A stretch of 20,122 bases of DNA, from NCBI GenBank assembly GCA_964613675.1, contig CAZTIH010000036.1:1-20122 (forward strand), written 5' to 3'. The notes beneath the pieces were generated by a model, which had not been told where the DNA came from, ran no database searches, and saw nothing but the letters and a program-made list of their open reading frames with translations. Both the position numbers and the translations under genes were made by a program. The DNA is from DAIUCA01 sp964613675 (GTDB taxonomy: Bacteria > Pseudomonadota > Gammaproteobacteria > Competibacterales > Competibacteraceae). Positions 6,342-15,547 of this stretch are shown one piece after another (positions within the stretch are counted from its first letter, which is position 1; every line of letters starts with the position of its first letter).

Positions 6342-7514
6342 ATGAAAATAGCTCACATAACCTATCGTCCGGCGAATGATCCAAACGAATATTCAGGAAT
6401 TTCGAAAGGCATACAAGCTGCGTTTAACGCAGCTGGAGTTAAAACTGACAACTTAACACTACAGTCCCTCGCCACGAAACTCTGTATTCGGTTTATATCA
6501 AAGACTCAACCGAATCTAGACCCTTTACGAAATATCCTTACTGGAGCACTATTTGCGCACAAAACAAAGCGTGCGTTAAGGCAGCAAGCATACGATCTTA
6601 TAGTTACTTCATTTTACCGCAATCTCGCCGGCCTAGATTGTTCATCGCCCCCGGCGATGGTTTGGGCTGATACGTCCTTTCTTCAGTCTTGCAATTATTA
6701 CCCAGAAATAATAAAAGAATCTTCATTGTTTAAGCAACGATCAAGGGCGTTCGAGCTTGAACGCATACGACAAACTTCTCACCACATTTTCTCCAACAAT
6801 TGGGCCACGCAGTTTCATCGTGATCATCATGAAATCGACAAGCAGTTTATTCACTGCGTGCACTATGGTCCAAATCTGGACGCGAAGCTATCAGATTCAG
6901 ATGTAGCCGAATTGTGGGCTAAAAAAAGCACTGATTGTTATCGCATAATATTTTCAGGCGTAAACTTTAAACGCAAAGGTGGAGATATCCTTATCCAAGC
7001 GGGAGATATCTTGGTCAAAGAGGGCGTGAAATTTCACATAGATGCTGTCGGTTGCAACTTTCCTCCAGAATATAGTCGGCCCTACGTAACAAATCACGGA
7101 TTTATAAACCGCAAAATCCCCGAGCAAGCTCACAAATACGAGGAGCTTTGGTCCCACGCTCACTTATGCGTCTTACCCACACGAGCAGATTGTTTGCCGC
7201 AAGTTCTTCTAGAGGCCGCCTATTACGGAATACCTTCCATTACTACTGAGACTGGTGGGGTCTCAGATGCTATAGTAGCAGAACGCACAGGAGAGCTTAT
7301 ATCGCATTCCGCCAATGCGAACGAGTGGGCAAAAGCCATTCGTATGTGGCTAAATCAAAATCGACTGGATTTAGGGTCTAGGGAGGCCCGCCTCTACTAT
7401 AATCAAAGATTTACTTGGAAAAAAAATATCTCGAAATTTATCGGACTCGCCGAAAATACACTAAGGATACAAGCAGACAGTAAGCGAGCGGCGAATAAGG
7501 TCTCTAGTGGCTAG
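6342..7514 (+). CDS. GT-B glycosyltransferase (GT4/GT1 type)
   Basis: This 390-aa protein has a divergent N-terminal acceptor domain and a recognisable C-terminal donor domain. It shows IIFSGVNFKRKGGDILIQA (202-220) with the phosphate-contacting basic residues, then VLPTRADCLPQVLLEAAYYG (277-296) followed by PSITTETGGVSDAI. The usual E-x7-E pair is D283-x7-E291, a conservative change. It starts 10 nt after wzx without a Shine-Dalgarno. Donor and acceptor cannot be predicted. Confidence 0.85.
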   Translation: MKIAHITYRPANDPNEYSGISKGIQAAFNAAGVKTDNLTLQSLATKLCIRFISKTQPNLDPLRNILTGALFAHKTKRALRQQAYDLIVTSFYRNLAGLDCSSPPAMVWADTSFLQSCNYYPEIIKESSLFKQRSRAFELERIRQTSHHIFSNNWATQFHRDHHEIDKQFIHCVHYGPNLDAKLSDSDVAELWAKKSTDCYRIIFSGVNFKRKGGDILIQAGDILVKEGVKFHIDAVGCNFPPEYSRPYVTNHGFINRKIPEQAHKYEELWSHAHLCVLPTRADCLPQVLLEAAYYGIPSITTETGGVSDAIVAERTGELISHSANANEWAKAIRMWLNQNRLDLGSREARLYYNQRFTWKKNISKFIGLAENTLRIQADSKRAANKVSSG

Positions 7515-7618
7515 TTGAAAATGAGCCATTGACTACAGATATTATAATTGCAAATAGATCATTCTCTGTTGAGTTTTGAATGCTCTATAAACTCATTCGA
7601 CTATCTGAACCTTAAGCA

Positions 7619-8953
7619 ATGAATAAAAATTACCACACTCTGAATGAAGTCCCTAATTTCATTCAAGTTACTCCGACAGCGATTAAAATTTGGCTCTTTA
7701 TTTGTGGCGCACTTACGTCTTACGATATAACAATCATCGGGCGTGTCGCGCTAAGTGAAATACTTGTGTTTTTGAGCTTACCTATTCTGTTTTTAACCAG
7801 AAAAATTAGGTTCGTAAATAAAAATTTCATCGTTTGCTCCACGATACTCGTTACGATGGTCATTGCCACATTGGTTGCTGATCAAATAAATGGGTTCTAT
7901 TTTGAACTGACCGCAAGAGCAGTAGCCAGAATAATTTTCATGTTCGGGTTTATGGTGTTCTTTATATTGGTGCTCGAAAGAGCGCCTCAATCGTTTGTGT
8001 GGTTCATATACGGCTTGGTAGTAGCCGGTTTAATTAACTATTTCCGACCATCCAGCTTCGAGTCCGAAAGTGCTCAAGATGCGTCATCATATGGCGGCGT
8101 AGTATTCCGCGTGGAGCCCTTCATTTACGCTACGACCGTGGCGATATGCACTTGGGCGTGGCTAAAAAACCGATTAATTGCGATTATAGCGCTAACGGTA
8201 GCGATCATTTCGTTGGTAGCTTTGGGTTCGAGCCGCAGCAGTATGCTCGTGTATATGAGCGGCTTATGTATCTTAGCTGCCTTGCTGTTCATAAATTCCA
8301 CAGGGCGAACACGATTTAGTTTATCACGGAATCGACTTATTGGGCTTGGCCTAAGTGGGGTAGTCGCTTTATCTATGTCCTATTTCGGCTATATAACCTT
8401 GGCCCCGTCCGGAACTTTAGGAGAAGAGCAACGGACCAAATTCGAAGAACAATCCGCCACAACTTTGGGCGTATCGCCTCTTGGATTTGTGCTTGGCGGA
8501 CGCCCACAGGTATATGGCGCGATTTTGGGAATCACGGATCGTCCGATTTTGGGGTTCGGCTCTTGGCGGCATGACCTTACGGGAGTATATGTAATTGATG
8601 CTATAGCCGACGTAGGCAGCGATCCAAAAGTAATGGATGCGATTAACCGCACCGGAATGATGTCTGGCGCAGGACACTCAGTCCTATTCCAAACCTGGGT
8701 CGAGAACGGCATAGTTCCGGCAATATGCTGGTGCATGCTGGCTTTCATTTTTATAAAAGTGTTCTTATTCAATTTCAAAAATAATACTGTTTACACGGCA
8801 TTCTTCATTCTTAGTTCCGCCAGTTTCACCTGGACTTTCTTCTTTTCTCCACCGCCTGTTTCTCTACGTTACCTTTGCGGTATATATTTAGCATATTATA
8901 TTGTATTTATGGATAAGAAGCGGCCCCTGCGCAGTGCGAACGATCTGTGCTGA
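7619..8953 (+). CDS. wzy: O-antigen polymerase/ligase-type membrane protein
   Basis: This 444-aa polytopic membrane protein has about 10-12 hydrophobic segments. A long hydrophilic loop of about 100 residues (roughly 258-358) is expected in the periplasm. Family signatures are ALGSSRSSML (201-210), ILGITDRPILGFGSW (302-316) and GHSVLFQTWVENGIV (352-366) at the loop's end. The His in the last motif sits where WaaL/Wzy-C proteins carry their key His. It either polymerises repeat units on undecaprenyl diphosphate or ligates the chain to an acceptor; polymerase is favoured because it lies between transferase genes near Wzx. The 104-bp gap upstream is the longest in the AT-rich run and may hold an internal promoter. 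Confidence 0.8.
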   Translation: MNKNYHTLNEVPNFIQVTPTAIKIWLFICGALTSYDITIIGRVALSEILVFLSLPILFLTRKIRFVNKNFIVCSTILVTMVIATLVADQINGFYFELTARAVARIIFMFGFMVFFILVLERAPQSFVWFIYGLVVAGLINYFRPSSFESESAQDASSYGGVVFRVEPFIYATTVAICTWAWLKNRLIAIIALTVAIISLVALGSSRSSMLVYMSGLCILAALLFINSTGRTRFSLSRNRLIGLGLSGVVALSMSYFGYITLAPSGTLGEEQRTKFEEQSATTLGVSPLGFVLGGRPQVYGAILGITDRPILGFGSWRHDLTGVYVIDAIADVGSDPKVMDAINRTGMMSGAGHSVLFQTWVENGIVPAICWCMLAFIFIKVFLFNFKNNTVYTAFFILSSASFTWTFFFSPPPVSLRYLCGIYLAYYIVFMDKKRPLRSANDLC

Positions 8954-8986
8954 AGCGCGAGCATATCACACTTCAATTTTAATAAA

Positions 8987-10099
8987 ATGAAATTTTGTTT
9001 TGTAACGTTCGGCAACTATAATAGACATCCCACTCTAAAACGGGCGACTGGCATGGCTACTCCCTTGTTAGAACAAGGTCACAGCGTAACACTACTGATT
9101 GAGGATTCGGACGACAACCGCGAAAAAGTCGCCAGAGAGTGCCCAAATGCTGAGATCATTTTTCACAAAAGAGGAGTTACTCCAGGAGAAGAACGCCGGC
9201 AAAAGAATCTCACATTAAAATCGCTATCGCCTGACGTCGTTTGGATTTGTGGGGTGGGGTTAAGAAATTGGGTCAAAAGGCCTTCTACCCACTGCATTGT
9301 GTTGGGCGATCACTCCGAACTCGTATCCGCAGTAGAGCGGCGTCCTTTGCGTAAAGTTTATGAATATCTTTGCGAATGGGCGCATCTATTCACTTTTGAC
9401 GGCCATATTTTGGCCAGTCGCTATCTTGAGGCTTTCTATAAACGCAGACTAAATCTGTTAAATAAGTCAGTGCGTTTACATTATTCTCCTTACGCTCATG
9501 ACATTGATTTAATTAACTCAGCTCGAATCATTTTACCCGAATTAGAAGCAAAACACACCAAGGGTAAACGCATTGTCTATATGGGTGGCTGTTGGGAAAG
9601 CTACGGTTTCTGGGATATGCTGCATGCGATCAAAGATATCGCCAAACACCGCAAGGACTTCGAGTTTTTGTTACTAGGTAAAGGCCCGGAACTGGAATCA
9701 GGTCGAAAATGGGTCGAGGAGAACAATTTACGAGATGTCATATATCTGCCAGGGTATGTGCCAGAGACCCACCTTTCTTCTTATTTCACCTTTGCGGATG
9801 CATTCATCTGCACCCTTCGTGACACCGTTCAGGATTGGGCTCGCTGTCCGAGTAAATTATACATGTATTTGCCGTTCGAAAAGCCGATCATCACGTCCCC
9901 GATCGGCGAAGCGCGCGAATTGTTCGGCGACGATGGTTTATATTACACGCCGGGTGACCGGGCAGCCTTGGCCAATACGATTCAGGATGTTCTTTGGGGC
10001 CAACGTAAACAGAAACTTCCCTCCCCCGAAAAACACTCTTGGGACGCGAGGACCACCGCTTTCCTTGCTTGGCTAAACGAGGAGAGCAGTTTTCGATAA
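8987..10099 (+). CDS. GT-B glycosyltransferase
   Basis: This 370-aa protein has a GT-B fold by eye. The N-terminal MKFCFVTFGNYNRHPTLKRA resembles transferases of polysaccharide clusters. The C-terminal donor half shows KRIVYMGGCWESYGF (194-208), FEFLLLGKGPE (225-235) and CPSKLYMYLPFEKPIITSPI (287-306). The last fits the P-x-KL-x-EY-x(2)-GKP pattern of GT4-like enzymes, which replaces the E-x7-E motif in this subgroup. It precedes the next transferase by a single nucleotide. Substrates are unknown. Confidence 0.8.
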   Translation: MKFCFVTFGNYNRHPTLKRATGMATPLLEQGHSVTLLIEDSDDNREKVARECPNAEIIFHKRGVTPGEERRQKNLTLKSLSPDVVWICGVGLRNWVKRPSTHCIVLGDHSELVSAVERRPLRKVYEYLCEWAHLFTFDGHILASRYLEAFYKRRLNLLNKSVRLHYSPYAHDIDLINSARIILPELEAKHTKGKRIVYMGGCWESYGFWDMLHAIKDIAKHRKDFEFLLLGKGPELESGRKWVEENNLRDVIYLPGYVPETHLSSYFTFADAFICTLRDTVQDWARCPSKLYMYLPFEKPIITSPIGEARELFGDDGLYYTPGDRAALANTIQDVLWGQRKQKLPSPEKHSWDARTTAFLAWLNEESSFR

Positions 10100-10100
10100 A

Positions 10101-11159
10101 ATGACCAAGGTTTACATAGCATGGAAATGGCTACCCTTTTATGCCGCTCGCTCTATTGGCCGCACTAAGAGCCTGGCAAAGATTGCCGAACTCCAGGTGT
10201 TTGGAACTCCATCTCGTAGAGGCTACAAAAATCTGGACGAGCAAGCGGGTCAGAAAATTACCTGGTTGCCCGAGGGCGAAGCCCTTACTTGGGCTAAACT
10301 CGGGGTAGCGCGGCCCGATATATTTATCACCACGGGATGGGAGGAGAAGTCCTTCCTTGCACTCGCCCGCGATACAAAGCGCTTGGGCGGCATATGTGTC
10401 TGTATGGTGGATAACCGCTGGCGCGGAGATTTGCGCCAGTTGCTCGGAGGCTTGTATTATCGGCTGTTCTATCGCCGTGTTTTTGACGGAGCCTTCGTGC
10501 CAGGCGCATCTGCCCGTAAATTTGTTCGATACCTCGGCGTTCCCGCCGACCGGATATGGGACGGACTATACGGAGCCGACCTAGACCTTTTCCGTTCAAC
10601 ATCCCCTGTGGAATTTCGTCCAAATCGAATCGTGTATATCGGAGCTTTAATCGCTCGGAAAGGGGTGGATGTTCTTGTAGCGGCATGGCGTCAGGTTGTG
10701 AAAAAACATCCAAATTGGACTCTCGCGATTTACGGCAATGGGCACTTGGGCGACGCAATCCAAGGAATACAAGGCATCGAGGTTCATTCCTTCGTCGCTC
10801 CCGAGTCATTGCCCGATATCTTAAACTCAGCCCGATGTCTTGTCTTGCCAAGCTATGACGACAATTGGGGCGTGGTCGTCCATGAAGCGGTAAGTTGCAA
10901 TTGCGCGGTAATCACAAGCAACCATGTTGGCGCAAGCGTGGATCTCGTGAGACACGATAACGGTCGGGTGTTTAAATCCGGCGATTCAACGAGTCTCCGC
11001 GTTGCCATGGAAGAAGTAATCGCTTTCGACTCCTCTGCTCTTCGGCGCTTGACAGGGGTGAACGCGGAACTTCGTGGGCGTTTTGGAGTATCGCAATGGG
11101 ATCGCTCTCTAGGGCAGATTGTCCGAACGTTTTCCAGTCAAGTTTTTTTACAAAAATGA
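10101..11159 (+). CDS. GT4-type glycosyltransferase
   Basis: This 352-aa GT-B protein has its donor domain starting at NRIVYIGALIARKGVDVLVAA (about 175-195), then LAIYGNGHLGDAI (208-220), SLPDILNSARCLVLPSY (236-252) and DNWGVVVHEAVSCN (254-267). The E-x7-E pair is D254-x7-E262, the same Glu-to-Asp change as in the transferase at 6342. The gene is 1 nt downstream of the previous one and its TGA overlaps the next ATG (ATGA). Acceptor and donor are unknown. Confidence 0.85.
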   Translation: MTKVYIAWKWLPFYAARSIGRTKSLAKIAELQVFGTPSRRGYKNLDEQAGQKITWLPEGEALTWAKLGVARPDIFITTGWEEKSFLALARDTKRLGGICVCMVDNRWRGDLRQLLGGLYYRLFYRRVFDGAFVPGASARKFVRYLGVPADRIWDGLYGADLDLFRSTSPVEFRPNRIVYIGALIARKGVDVLVAAWRQVVKKHPNWTLAIYGNGHLGDAIQGIQGIEVHSFVAPESLPDILNSARCLVLPSYDDNWGVVVHEAVSCNCAVITSNHVGASVDLVRHDNGRVFKSGDSTSLRVAMEEVIAFDSSALRRLTGVNAELRGRFGVSQWDRSLGQIVRTFSSQVFLQK

Positions 11160-13213
11160 TGGCCCATAAACTCGCCGAAGAGCTGACTGCTTTTCTTTTT
11201 CGGAATCAATGCGTCTTACGGGACTTTATCGTGCCGCCGGGCAGCTCTTCCACACAATTTCGTTTTACTCGCGGCGGGCAGCAAACGTGCTGTGATTGGC
11301 TATATGATTCAAACGGCCTTAACTGGAGCTTTCCCGGCGGGCCAAAGGGACACTCTACTGCACCGGGCAAGTTTTGGCTGAATCCATTTTCCGAACCGTC
11401 ACCTTCCACAAAATCCTCTGCCCTCGTGCAAAAACGGGACCTGCCTGAGCGTTTGGCAATGCTTAAGTCTCAGGCACTCCGTGTGCTTCGCCACCTCAGA
11501 TTAGGCGGTTTTGACATCGACACGCAACGCCTTGCGTTTGATCTAATCGAGGCGGCTCGCGGCAGCGAGCTGCCAGCACCTAATGGCTTTTTATGTGAAT
11601 GGACCAAAGATCCTACAGGCTCCGCAGTTATTCGCGTTATCGACCTAGGGGGCATTTTGGACGACAATCCCAACGGCGAGGCCTCCATTGCGCCTCAAAG
11701 CGTGATGGCCAATTATTACGCCGACGCCTATTCCGCCTATTGTTTCGCCCGAAAATTTCTACTATCACAGAATCAAGAGTATCTGGAAGCTGCCTACATG
11801 GCCCTCGATTTCTGTTTTAGAAGTTACGAAGATTATCCGCGCGGAGCAACCTGGCACCATCATGAGTTCAAGAATGCCGGGATAATTGAAACATTGGTTC
11901 TTTTGAGGGACAACGGCCTCAATTACCAACGATATCTGGATAAACTGTGGCAACTACGCTGTGACCGATATGAGCCCACAAACGTGTTTGCGCTAAGGCA
12001 CTATTGGAAGGCCGGACTCGCGATGCTATCGGGGAGAGAGGATGCGCCCCGCCAAACTGAATGCGTGAAGAGGTTATATAGAGACACCACCCCGGACGGC
12101 TTGATCATGGATAATAACGACGGGTTATATGATTTCGCTCTCGACCTGACCTATCATCAATACTCTCTGGCTTGCCTGGCGGGAAGCTTGCAGTATCAAG
12201 ACGACCATAACATACGAGCAATCTTCCTGAAAGGCTGCGAATTTTCGCGATCAATGCTCATGCGGAACGGTGAGCCTAGCTACAACGGTCGCGGGGCCAA
12301 TAATATCTATCATATCGCATCAACTTATTTTGCCACCGCTTTCGCACAAAAGCATTACGGCTTTAAGGCCGAGGGCATGGAGCAAATGATTTCATTATTG
12401 TCCCGGTTTATTGCGCCCGATGGTTCTTTACCGACCGCTCTAAATGCACATGGCGAGAAACGAATGGGTTGGAACCACTGTCGCACCCCCTACAACGCCC
12501 TTTCAGCCTTCTTGCTTTACAAGGGCGGGGATTTCAAGCCGCTCGACCACGAGACCCAACCGTTGACTACTGCATATCCGGATTCAGGATACGCGATTAT
12601 AAAGGACATCAACGAGTCGATAGCCGTGTTTGCAGGAAAGGGGATGTCTTACATATACTCCGGAGCCCATCGCACCGGGATTTCGGGCACAGCCAATCTC
12701 ATTATGCATGATGCACCACCGCTGTATCTGTGCCTCGACCACTCCACATTTGAAGACATCTACGTCACCGACCTCCCTACCATACGCGTTGATGGTATCG
12801 AACATCTGCCCATGGGAGGTTCGCTGCGTCTTGTGGAAAAGAATCTGGAATGGATCCTTGAAACCCCGGATTTCGTATTCAAACGGACTTGGTCCTCTCT
12901 GTCAGGTATTCATATACGAAACGACTTAACCGTAAAACGTCCGGCTGCTATTCAACTTGAACGTTGGTTCGCCGCCCCAATCCACACGGAGGAATGGGAC
13001 GCACAAATATCGAAAGACGGTCTTGTGCTTGAATCTCAAATGTTCCGGGTGAAACTGTTGATTGCCGACCCTACGCCTAGCATCTCCACCCGCGCAATAC
13101 GCAGCAATCCAAGGGGAAACGGAACGATGTATTATACAGATAGACCCCAGAAATTGTTCTCAAAGGGCGACAAGTTATCTCTTGAGTGGTCGTTAAAAGG
13201 AGGGCATAAATGA
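11156..13213 (+). CDS. Putative heparinase II/III-like (alpha/alpha-toroid plus beta-sandwich) protein, no signal peptide
   Basis: This 685-aa protein begins with ATG at 11156, overlapping the upstream stop as ATGA; an in-frame ATG at 11096 lies inside the preceding gene. Residues about 100-455 are helix-rich and resemble the toroid of heparinase/polysaccharide-lyase families. They include TWHHHEFKNAGIIETLVLL (232-250), DFALDLTYHQYSLACL (326-341) with Y333-H334, and YNGRGANNIYHIASTYF (376-392). A turn at YPDSGYAIIKD (474-484) starts a beta-rich C-terminal half. I see no signal peptide or membrane helix, so it would be cytoplasmic, which is odd for a lyase or hydrolase in an assembly operon. 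It may trim or proofread lipid-linked glycans, act as a non-catalytic scaffold, or transfer a sugar. The family assignment is tentative. Confidence 0.6.
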   Translation: MMAHKLAEELTAFLFRNQCVLRDFIVPPGSSSTQFRFTRGGQQTCCDWLYDSNGLNWSFPGGPKGHSTAPGKFWLNPFSEPSPSTKSSALVQKRDLPERLAMLKSQALRVLRHLRLGGFDIDTQRLAFDLIEAARGSELPAPNGFLCEWTKDPTGSAVIRVIDLGGILDDNPNGEASIAPQSVMANYYADAYSAYCFARKFLLSQNQEYLEAAYMALDFCFRSYEDYPRGATWHHHEFKNAGIIETLVLLRDNGLNYQRYLDKLWQLRCDRYEPTNVFALRHYWKAGLAMLSGREDAPRQTECVKRLYRDTTPDGLIMDNNDGLYDFALDLTYHQYSLACLAGSLQYQDDHNIRAIFLKGCEFSRSMLMRNGEPSYNGRGANNIYHIASTYFATAFAQKHYGFKAEGMEQMISLLSRFIAPDGSLPTALNAHGEKRMGWNHCRTPYNALSAFLLYKGGDFKPLDHETQPLTTAYPDSGYAIIKDINESIAVFAGKGMSYIYSGAHRTGISGTANLIMHDAPPLYLCLDHSTFEDIYVTDLPTIRVDGIEHLPMGGSLRLVEKNLEWILETPDFVFKRTWSSLSGIHIRNDLTVKRPAAIQLERWFAAPIHTEEWDAQISKDGLVLESQMFRVKLLIADPTPSISTRAIRSNPRGNGTMYYTDRPQKLFSKGDKLSLEWSLKGGHK
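13197..13204 (+). promoter_or_regulatory. Strong Shine-Dalgarno AAGGAGGG
   Basis: Near-perfect anti-anti-SD match 5 nt before the ATG at 13210, inside the 3' end of the toroid gene. It is the only strong one in the window. It confirms the 13210 start and lets that gene be translated well despite the ATGA overlap. Confidence 0.8.
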
Positions 13214-14391
13214 AATCGCTCGTAATAGGAACACAGGGGGCAAAAGTGGTCAGCGGCCCGGGAACCTTCGTGCGCTACCTATCCAATGCGGCAGAGACAG
13301 GAACGCTTGATATCGAAATCTTGTTTCCCCACGACCCTTCGAACTGCGAGTTCCGAGATCACAAGTCCACCCGCTACTCACGGTTCGGACGCTATATCCA
13401 TGAGAAATTTCCCGGTAGCTGGCTGCTTACAGCCATGGCATTACTGTGCGATGTGGTAGCGTCCAGCTATTACGGCTCCCCAAAGCGGATTTTATTTTGT
13501 GACCGGTTCCCTTCCCTGTTTTTTGTCGCCCTTGCTGGTATGGGAGAGCGAGCCATAATAATGGTCAATGATGATACGCGGATAGAAAATTATCATAACG
13601 AAAAAAAGAATCCGCTTTTCTGGCTAAAGCCTGCCTTCTACGGCTCGGCGCTTTTCTATTACCTGGAGTGGTTTTTGTGTAAAAACAGTTGTTTGGTTGT
13701 GGCCAACTCGTATTTTCTCAAAAATAAGTTGGCCGCCGAATATGCACTTGGAGACCGGCGTCTTTTTGTCTTATACAAAGCGGTAAATCTGACCCAGTTT
13801 ACTCCCTCACTTCGCAAAGACATAAGTCCTCATCGCGAAACCACCATTGTTTTCCTTAAGAATGAGTGGCGACGCGGAGGTTTGGATAATTTAATCAAGG
13901 CGTTGAGTTTGCTTGATTCGACCATACGTCCGCATTTACAAGTGGGCGGCGTCAGTGAAGAACGTGATATAAAGGAGATCAAACAAATCTGGTCAGATGC
14001 GGCTTTAGAGGGACGCCTAGAGTTTTTAGGCATGGTTCCCAGAAACAAGGTCGCGGAGATCCTCAGATCGGCCGACCTTATAGCAATTCCGTCTCGACTG
14101 GAAGCCTTGGGCGTGGTGTTTTTGGAAGCGCTTGCCTGCGGCGTGCCTGCTTTAGGCACCCACACGGGGGGGATACCCGAAGTGCTCGCACAAGGAAAAG
14201 CCGGCTATCTTTGCGAAGCCTGCACGCCCGAGGCCATTGCGGTTGAATTAAAACGATTTCTTTCCAATCCGGTTCTTCGGGAACAAAAACGATTGGCCGG
14301 TTTGCAACACGTAAAACACTTTTCGACCGAACGTATGTATAGAGAACTGAATTCTCTATTTACCCCCCGCTCTTTCAAAAATGTCATCTAA
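13210..14391 (+). CDS. GT4 glycosyltransferase
   Basis: This 393-aa GT-B enzyme has the full family-4 signature. SGPGTFVRYLSNA (15-27) is the N-terminal glycine-rich acceptor-side loop, and VVANSYFLKNKL (163-174) follows. KNEWRRGGLDNLIKAL (217-232) fills the position of the usual GR-x5-KG. SRLEALGVVFLEALACGVPA (295-314) carries the canonical E298-x7-E306, followed by THTGGIPEVL. The start is fixed by a strong Shine-Dalgarno and overlaps the upstream stop by 4 bp. The gene overlaps the following one by 11 bp. Donor is unknown. Confidence 0.9.
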   Translation: MKSLVIGTQGAKVVSGPGTFVRYLSNAAETGTLDIEILFPHDPSNCEFRDHKSTRYSRFGRYIHEKFPGSWLLTAMALLCDVVASSYYGSPKRILFCDRFPSLFFVALAGMGERAIIMVNDDTRIENYHNEKKNPLFWLKPAFYGSALFYYLEWFLCKNSCLVVANSYFLKNKLAAEYALGDRRLFVLYKAVNLTQFTPSLRKDISPHRETTIVFLKNEWRRGGLDNLIKALSLLDSTIRPHLQVGGVSEERDIKEIKQIWSDAALEGRLEFLGMVPRNKVAEILRSADLIAIPSRLEALGVVFLEALACGVPALGTHTGGIPEVLAQGKAGYLCEACTPEAIAVELKRFLSNPVLREQKRLAGLQHVKHFSTERMYRELNSLFTPRSFKNVI

Positions 14392-15520
14392 TAAAAAACG
14401 TTTCTGCCATGTTGGACTTGATCTTGTGCCATCAAGCGGAGGCATGCCCAAGTCGATTCAGCAGTTTCAACAGGCCCTCAACGGCACCGTTATCTCCTTT
14501 AGTAACCCGGAAAAGCTCGATGCCGAGGGTTCTGCCTTCCCCGGAATCCATCATGTAAAATGCACCAAAGGACCGATGGGACGAGGCTACTCTTACGCGA
14601 CCAAACAAGAACTTATGGCGGCCGATAGATTGATTGAGCAATGTGATGTGATAACTTGTCACGTTATGCTACGCTACCACGCGAACTGGGTAATCTCACG
14701 TGCAGCAAAACGGAACATTCCCTATTGGGTGGTGCTGCATGGGCAACTCGATCCTTACGTTTTCACCTACAGAGCCTTTATCAAGAAGCTTTGGCTTAAG
14801 ATTTTTGGACAACGTATGCTTAACGGTGCACAGCACGTGATATTTTCCACCGAAGCAGAGAAAAATAAAGCTTCCTGGTTTTACTCCGGGCCTAATATCA
14901 AGGTGGTCAATTGGCCGGTGGATAGGATCGAGACCAAGCAAAGTGAAATTGTTCGAATAGCCGAAAGAACGGCTTGGGGGATTCCCAACCAAGCGAAAGT
15001 CCTTTTATATCTCGGAAGGTTGCATGTGATGAAGCAGGTCATGCAGACGCTCGAAGCGGTGGCAGCATGCCAAGACCCCAATTTATGGCTAGTCATCGCA
15101 GGCCCAGACGATACCTACACCGCAGAGGATTGCCGCGCTTATGCTCGAAAACTGAACATCGGAGATCGGGTGCTTGTGCTTGGGGCGGTGGATAGAGCAC
15201 GACGTGATCGCATTTTTCAGGCCGTTGATGGGTTCATATCGCTATCAAAACGCGAAAATTTCGGTTTCACAACAGCTGAGGCGGCGGCTGCCGGCCTTCC
15301 GCTTATTCTTTCTCCCGGCAATGACTTAAGTCCCGAGTTTCGTAAAATTGGGGCAGGATGGATTCTAAATGATGATTCAATCGAAGGGGCAATTAATGCA
15401 CTCCAAGGGTTTTCGTCCGCCCCAAACACAAAGTTCAGAGAAATGGGAAATCGCGGCAAGTCCTACGTTGAAAATACTCTTTCATGGGATAGGTTCTCAA
15501 ATTCTATTTCTAAACTTTGA
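14381..15520 (+). CDS. GT4 glycosyltransferase
   Basis: This 379-aa GT-B enzyme has LVPSSGGMPKSIQQF (15-29) as the acceptor-side loop, VVLHGQLDPYVF (117-128), and LLYLGRLHVMKQV (208-220) with the donor phosphate-binding R/K. SKRENFGFTTAEAAAAGLPL (289-308) carries E292-x7-E300. The HGQLDP element occurs in many transferases of Wzx/Wzy clusters. It overlaps the previous gene by 11 bp without its own Shine-Dalgarno, so it is probably translated by coupling. Substrates are unknown. Confidence 0.9.
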   Translation: MSSNKKRFCHVGLDLVPSSGGMPKSIQQFQQALNGTVISFSNPEKLDAEGSAFPGIHHVKCTKGPMGRGYSYATKQELMAADRLIEQCDVITCHVMLRYHANWVISRAAKRNIPYWVVLHGQLDPYVFTYRAFIKKLWLKIFGQRMLNGAQHVIFSTEAEKNKASWFYSGPNIKVVNWPVDRIETKQSEIVRIAERTAWGIPNQAKVLLYLGRLHVMKQVMQTLEAVAACQDPNLWLVIAGPDDTYTAEDCRAYARKLNIGDRVLVLGAVDRARRDRIFQAVDGFISLSKRENFGFTTAEAAAAGLPLILSPGNDLSPEFRKIGAGWILNDDSIEGAINALQGFSSAPNTKFREMGNRGKSYVENTLSWDRFSNSISKL

Positions 15521-15547
15521 AGTTTTTTTCGCTGCTTTTATAAAGCC

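Noticed and set aside
7515..7618. Promoter with TATAAT (7543-7548) upstream of wzy
   Set aside because: No -35 element at normal spacing: TTGAAA at 7515 is 22 bp away and TTGACT at 7529 only 8 bp. Possible, but not supported enough to annotate.
11096..11155. Upstream in-frame ATG for the heparinase-like gene
   Set aside because: Would overlap the preceding gene by 64 bp. The ATGA overlap at 11156 is the pattern used by other genes of the operon.
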